Positions 62,446-64,000 of a stretch of 64,000 nt of DNA are shown piece after piece. Under the pieces are notes generated by a model, which worked only from the letters and a program-made list of their open reading frames with translations, made no database searches and was not told the origin of the DNA. The translations under genes were made by a program, and so were the position numbers. Each line of letters begins with the position of its first letter. Position 1 is the stretch's first letter. The DNA comes from Chitinophagaceae bacterium (GTDB lineage Bacteria; Bacteroidota; Bacteroidia; Chitinophagales; Chitinophagaceae), in the NCBI GenBank assembly GCA_947447265.1, contig CANFKC010000029.1, positions 1 through 64,000 of the forward strand, in the 5' to 3' direction.

Positions 62446-63534
62446 TTATAGTTTTATGCCCAGCAGATCTTTTGCGGCGTTTTGGGGCGATTTAAGAATG
62501 TTAAAGGCCAGTTGCAGGCTGCGCACATTGTTGGGATATATCTGGGGGTTATACACCACTCCTTCTATTGAAGTCTGTACTATCCTGGCGGCGGCAAACC
62601 TCAGGCATTTGTAAAGCGATGCTGTCGCGGTTGCGCTATCGTGCTGCATCAGGGCAGCATAGGTTTTCCAGAAGCTGTTGATGGATGCCTGCATATTGGT
62701 AATGTCAAAGCCCTTCATGTTTTCTTTAAGGTCTTTGCTGCGCGGGTCAGCATTATCAAAGCTGAATACCCATGTGGAAATGTAGGATTGTATTAGCCCT
62801 GCAACATCCCAGGCCGGGTCGCCTATATCGGCAAGCTCCCAGTCAATAAGGCTTTGCTTCATGCCATCGGCAGCGGGGTAAATAATAAAGTTCATCCACT
62901 TGATATCGCCATGTATCAGCGTGGTCATTTTATAGTCGGCTTTAAGTTGGTCAAAATGGCCTTTTAGTTCGGTATTTCCGTATACCATCGACATAAGTTC
63001 CTCGTTAGCCTTTGAGCCCGGGAACATTTGTCCTGGAGGGAAATCAAATATCTGTAATGCCCATGGCAGTGTTTTCGGGAAGATAGAAGTATCAGTGCCT
63101 TCAGGTATTGGGGTGTGGTAAGAATGCAGCAGCACTGCCTGTTGCACAGCCAGCTCCGGAAAATAGCTTTTTTGTTTTACAAAATATTCATGTATGCTTT
63201 GTGCTCCGGGAAAGTATTCAACTGTGAGGGTATGGCGTTGCCTGTCATAGTCAAAGAACGTGGGCAGACCTGAAGCTACCTTGGGATACATGCTCCCCTG
63301 CGAAAGGAAGCGGTAGGTGTTGGCTTCGCGGGTAAGCACGCTTGTGGTAACGGCATCAAATTTCGAGGTTTGTTTTATAAAGAGGCTCTTGCGCGATTTG
63401 CACAGCACCTTAAACAGGTTGTTACGGCTGCCAGAAATGGGCAGCACCATATAATCGCCATCAACAAGCACTTTTTCTTCAATAGTTTTTCTTTCCAGCA
63501 AATAATAGCAAAGGTGCTCCTGTGTCAGTAACAT
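62446..63534 (-). CDS. Aminoglycoside-phosphotransferase-like kinase of class V lanthipeptide type
   Basis: This 362-residue protein has the APH/protein-kinase-like fold: Lys54 in LFIKQT, Glu70, the catalytic loop HGDIKWMN (His208-Asp210, Asn215) and the metal-binding Asp231 in LIDWELADIGDPAWDV. In class V clusters such a kinase phosphorylates Ser/Thr of the precursor. It is the first enzyme gene after the precursor and hairpin, followed by HopA1 and LanC with near-zero gaps. Confidence 0.85.
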   Translation of the reverse strand: MLLTQEHLCYYLLERKTIEEKVLVDGDYMVLPISGSRNNLFKVLCKSRKSLFIKQTSKFDAVTTSVLTREANTYRFLSQGSMYPKVASGLPTFFDYDRQRHTLTVEYFPGAQSIHEYFVKQKSYFPELAVQQAVLLHSYHTPIPEGTDTSIFPKTLPWALQIFDFPPGQMFPGSKANEELMSMVYGNTELKGHFDQLKADYKMTTLIHGDIKWMNFIIYPAADGMKQSLIDWELADIGDPAWDVAGLIQSYISTWVFSFDNADPRSKDLKENMKGFDITNMQASINSFWKTYAALMQHDSATATASLYKCLRFAAARIVQTSIEGVVYNPQIYPNNVRSLQLAFNILKSPQNAAKDLLGIKL

Positions 63535-63588
63535 GATTTGTGCTTGATAAATGAATTGAATAGCGGGTCGTATTTTTCAGGCTCAAGT

Positions 63589-63623
63589 TATAAAAAGCAG
63601 CAGTATAAAAATACTGCTGCTTT
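63589..63623 (-). terminator. Hairpin with T-run between the precursor and the enzyme genes
   Basis: A perfect 13-bp stem (63594-63606 with 63611-63623, 4-nt loop) is followed on the minus strand by five T. It lies 26 bp after the precursor stop codon and about 60 bp before the kinase start, so it could attenuate enzyme expression relative to the precursor. Confidence 0.8.
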
Positions 63624-63648
63624 AAAATTATGCTTCATTTAAAATGTA

Positions 63649-64000
63649 CTAGCAAATGAATGGAATACCTGTGCAATGTGCAGTAGGTATGCAACCCGGT
63701 ATGCTTGGTATGCCGCAATTTAGCGTCGGTACAACAACTGTCGTAGCCTGGGTAGCGCATGCCGCAACTGGTAGAGTTGGTGTAGCAGCATTAGCGTTTG
63801 GTGCTGGCGGGCAATTGTGAACTGTAGGGCAGTTTGCAGGCACTGATATAAGGCAATGCGCAGGGTTTGACGTTGGCGTACAACCTAACCAGCCTGTTAC
63901 ACCTATAGTCTGTGGTGCAGCAGCGTTAGCGTTTGCTGCTTCGTTGCCTGTTGGCATGCAGCCGGCAGGTAAAGTAGCCGGGCATTGGCCTGGTTGTGTC
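63649..64000 (-). CDS. Repeated, multi-core lanthipeptide precursor, 5' part beyond the window
   Basis: The frame is open through the right edge, so at least 116 residues are visible and the start lies past 64000; the ATG at 63957 is internal. The visible part has 11 Cys, 16 Thr and 3 Ser, many Pro and Ala, and no Lys, Arg or Asp. Asn/Ala spacers (NEAANANAAAP, PNANAATP) separate Cys-rich blocks in which GCxPT recurs (GCMPTG, GCTPTS, GCIPTA). It ends at IPFIC. With the kinase, HopA1 lyase and LanC genes next to it, it is best read as a lanthipeptide precursor with several cores. Confidence 0.75.
   Translation of the reverse strand, partial: TQPGQCPATLPAGCMPTGNEAANANAAAPQTIGVTGWLGCTPTSNPAHCLISVPANCPTVHNCPPAPNANAATPTLPVAACATQATTVVVPTLNCGIPSIPGCIPTAHCTGIPFIC

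Overview
The window looks like chromosome from a member of the Bacteroidota, most like the Chitinophagaceae/Sphingobacteriia. The signs are three proteins with type IX secretion (T9SS) C-terminal sorting domains, SprB-like repeats, a DUF4290 gene beside murA, a kynurenine 3-monooxygenase, Cys-patterned carboxypeptidase-regulatory-like and DUF4397 proteins, TANNTTTG-type -7 promoter elements, and coding sequence of moderate GC. Most of it is ordinary chromosome: gltX, tig, tRNA-Leu, recJ, kmo, comEC, rluE, adk, obg, rny, lepB, ruvB, murA and sod, mixed with secreted and hypothetical proteins. No rRNA, CRISPR array or prophage was seen.

Layout. 0-0.3 kb: 5' end of a transposase running off the left edge, then four copies of a 15-bp palindrome. 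0.3-4.7 kb: secreted or membrane proteins of unknown role. 4.8-8.2 kb: gltX, tig and tRNA-Leu(UAG), with heptamer arrays between gltX and tig. 9.0-9.5 kb: RelE-type toxin-antitoxin pair. 9.6-14.3 kb: recJ-kmo and three small paralogous membrane-protein genes. 14.4-19.2 kb: comEC, a glutaminyl cyclase-like M28 lipoprotein, a T9SS protein and a peroxiredoxin. 19.2-20 kb: PIN toxin module. 20.1-28.8 kb: a di-iron ferritin-like protein, a BatB-BatC fusion, rluE, adk-obg, a phosphoesterase and rny. 29-38 kb: NlpC/P60, an Ig-like lipoprotein, a beta-barrel, a TMTC-like glycosyltransferase and a giant T9SS adhesin. 38-44 kb: hairpin-rich spacer, AhpC/AhpD, NDH-2 and lepB. 44.4-57.9 kb: a two-gene signalling unit lacking an ATPase domain, an inactivated caspase fused to an FGE-like domain, a class V aminotransferase, SOD, ParE toxin-antitoxin, ruvB, murA and DUF4290. 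58.3-59.7 kb: a 2OG-Fe(II) oxygenase and a small lipoprotein.

The most interesting region is the right end, 60.1-64.0 kb, minus strand. Four genes run in one direction: a Cys/Thr/Pro-rich peptide with internal NANAA-type spacers, open past the window edge; an aminoglycoside-phosphotransferase-like kinase; a HopA1-like lyase; and a stand-alone LanC cyclase. A hairpin with a T-run separates the peptide gene from the enzymes. Kinase plus HopA1 lyase plus LanC is the enzyme set of class V lanthipeptide biosynthesis, known mainly from actinobacteria. I read this as a class V-like lanthipeptide cluster in a Bacteroidota genome with an unusual repeated, multi-core precursor. Its leader and any exporter lie outside the window.

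A second theme is structured intergenic DNA. Arrays of 7- or 8-bp words begin right at the stop codons of several genes (tig, the 2OG-Fe oxygenase, DUF4290 and, less regularly, the aminotransferase), with a different word at each gene. Separately there are dispersed GTAGAGACGCAA-type hairpins and multi-hairpin spacers at 26.9-27.05 kb and 38.1-38.4 kb.
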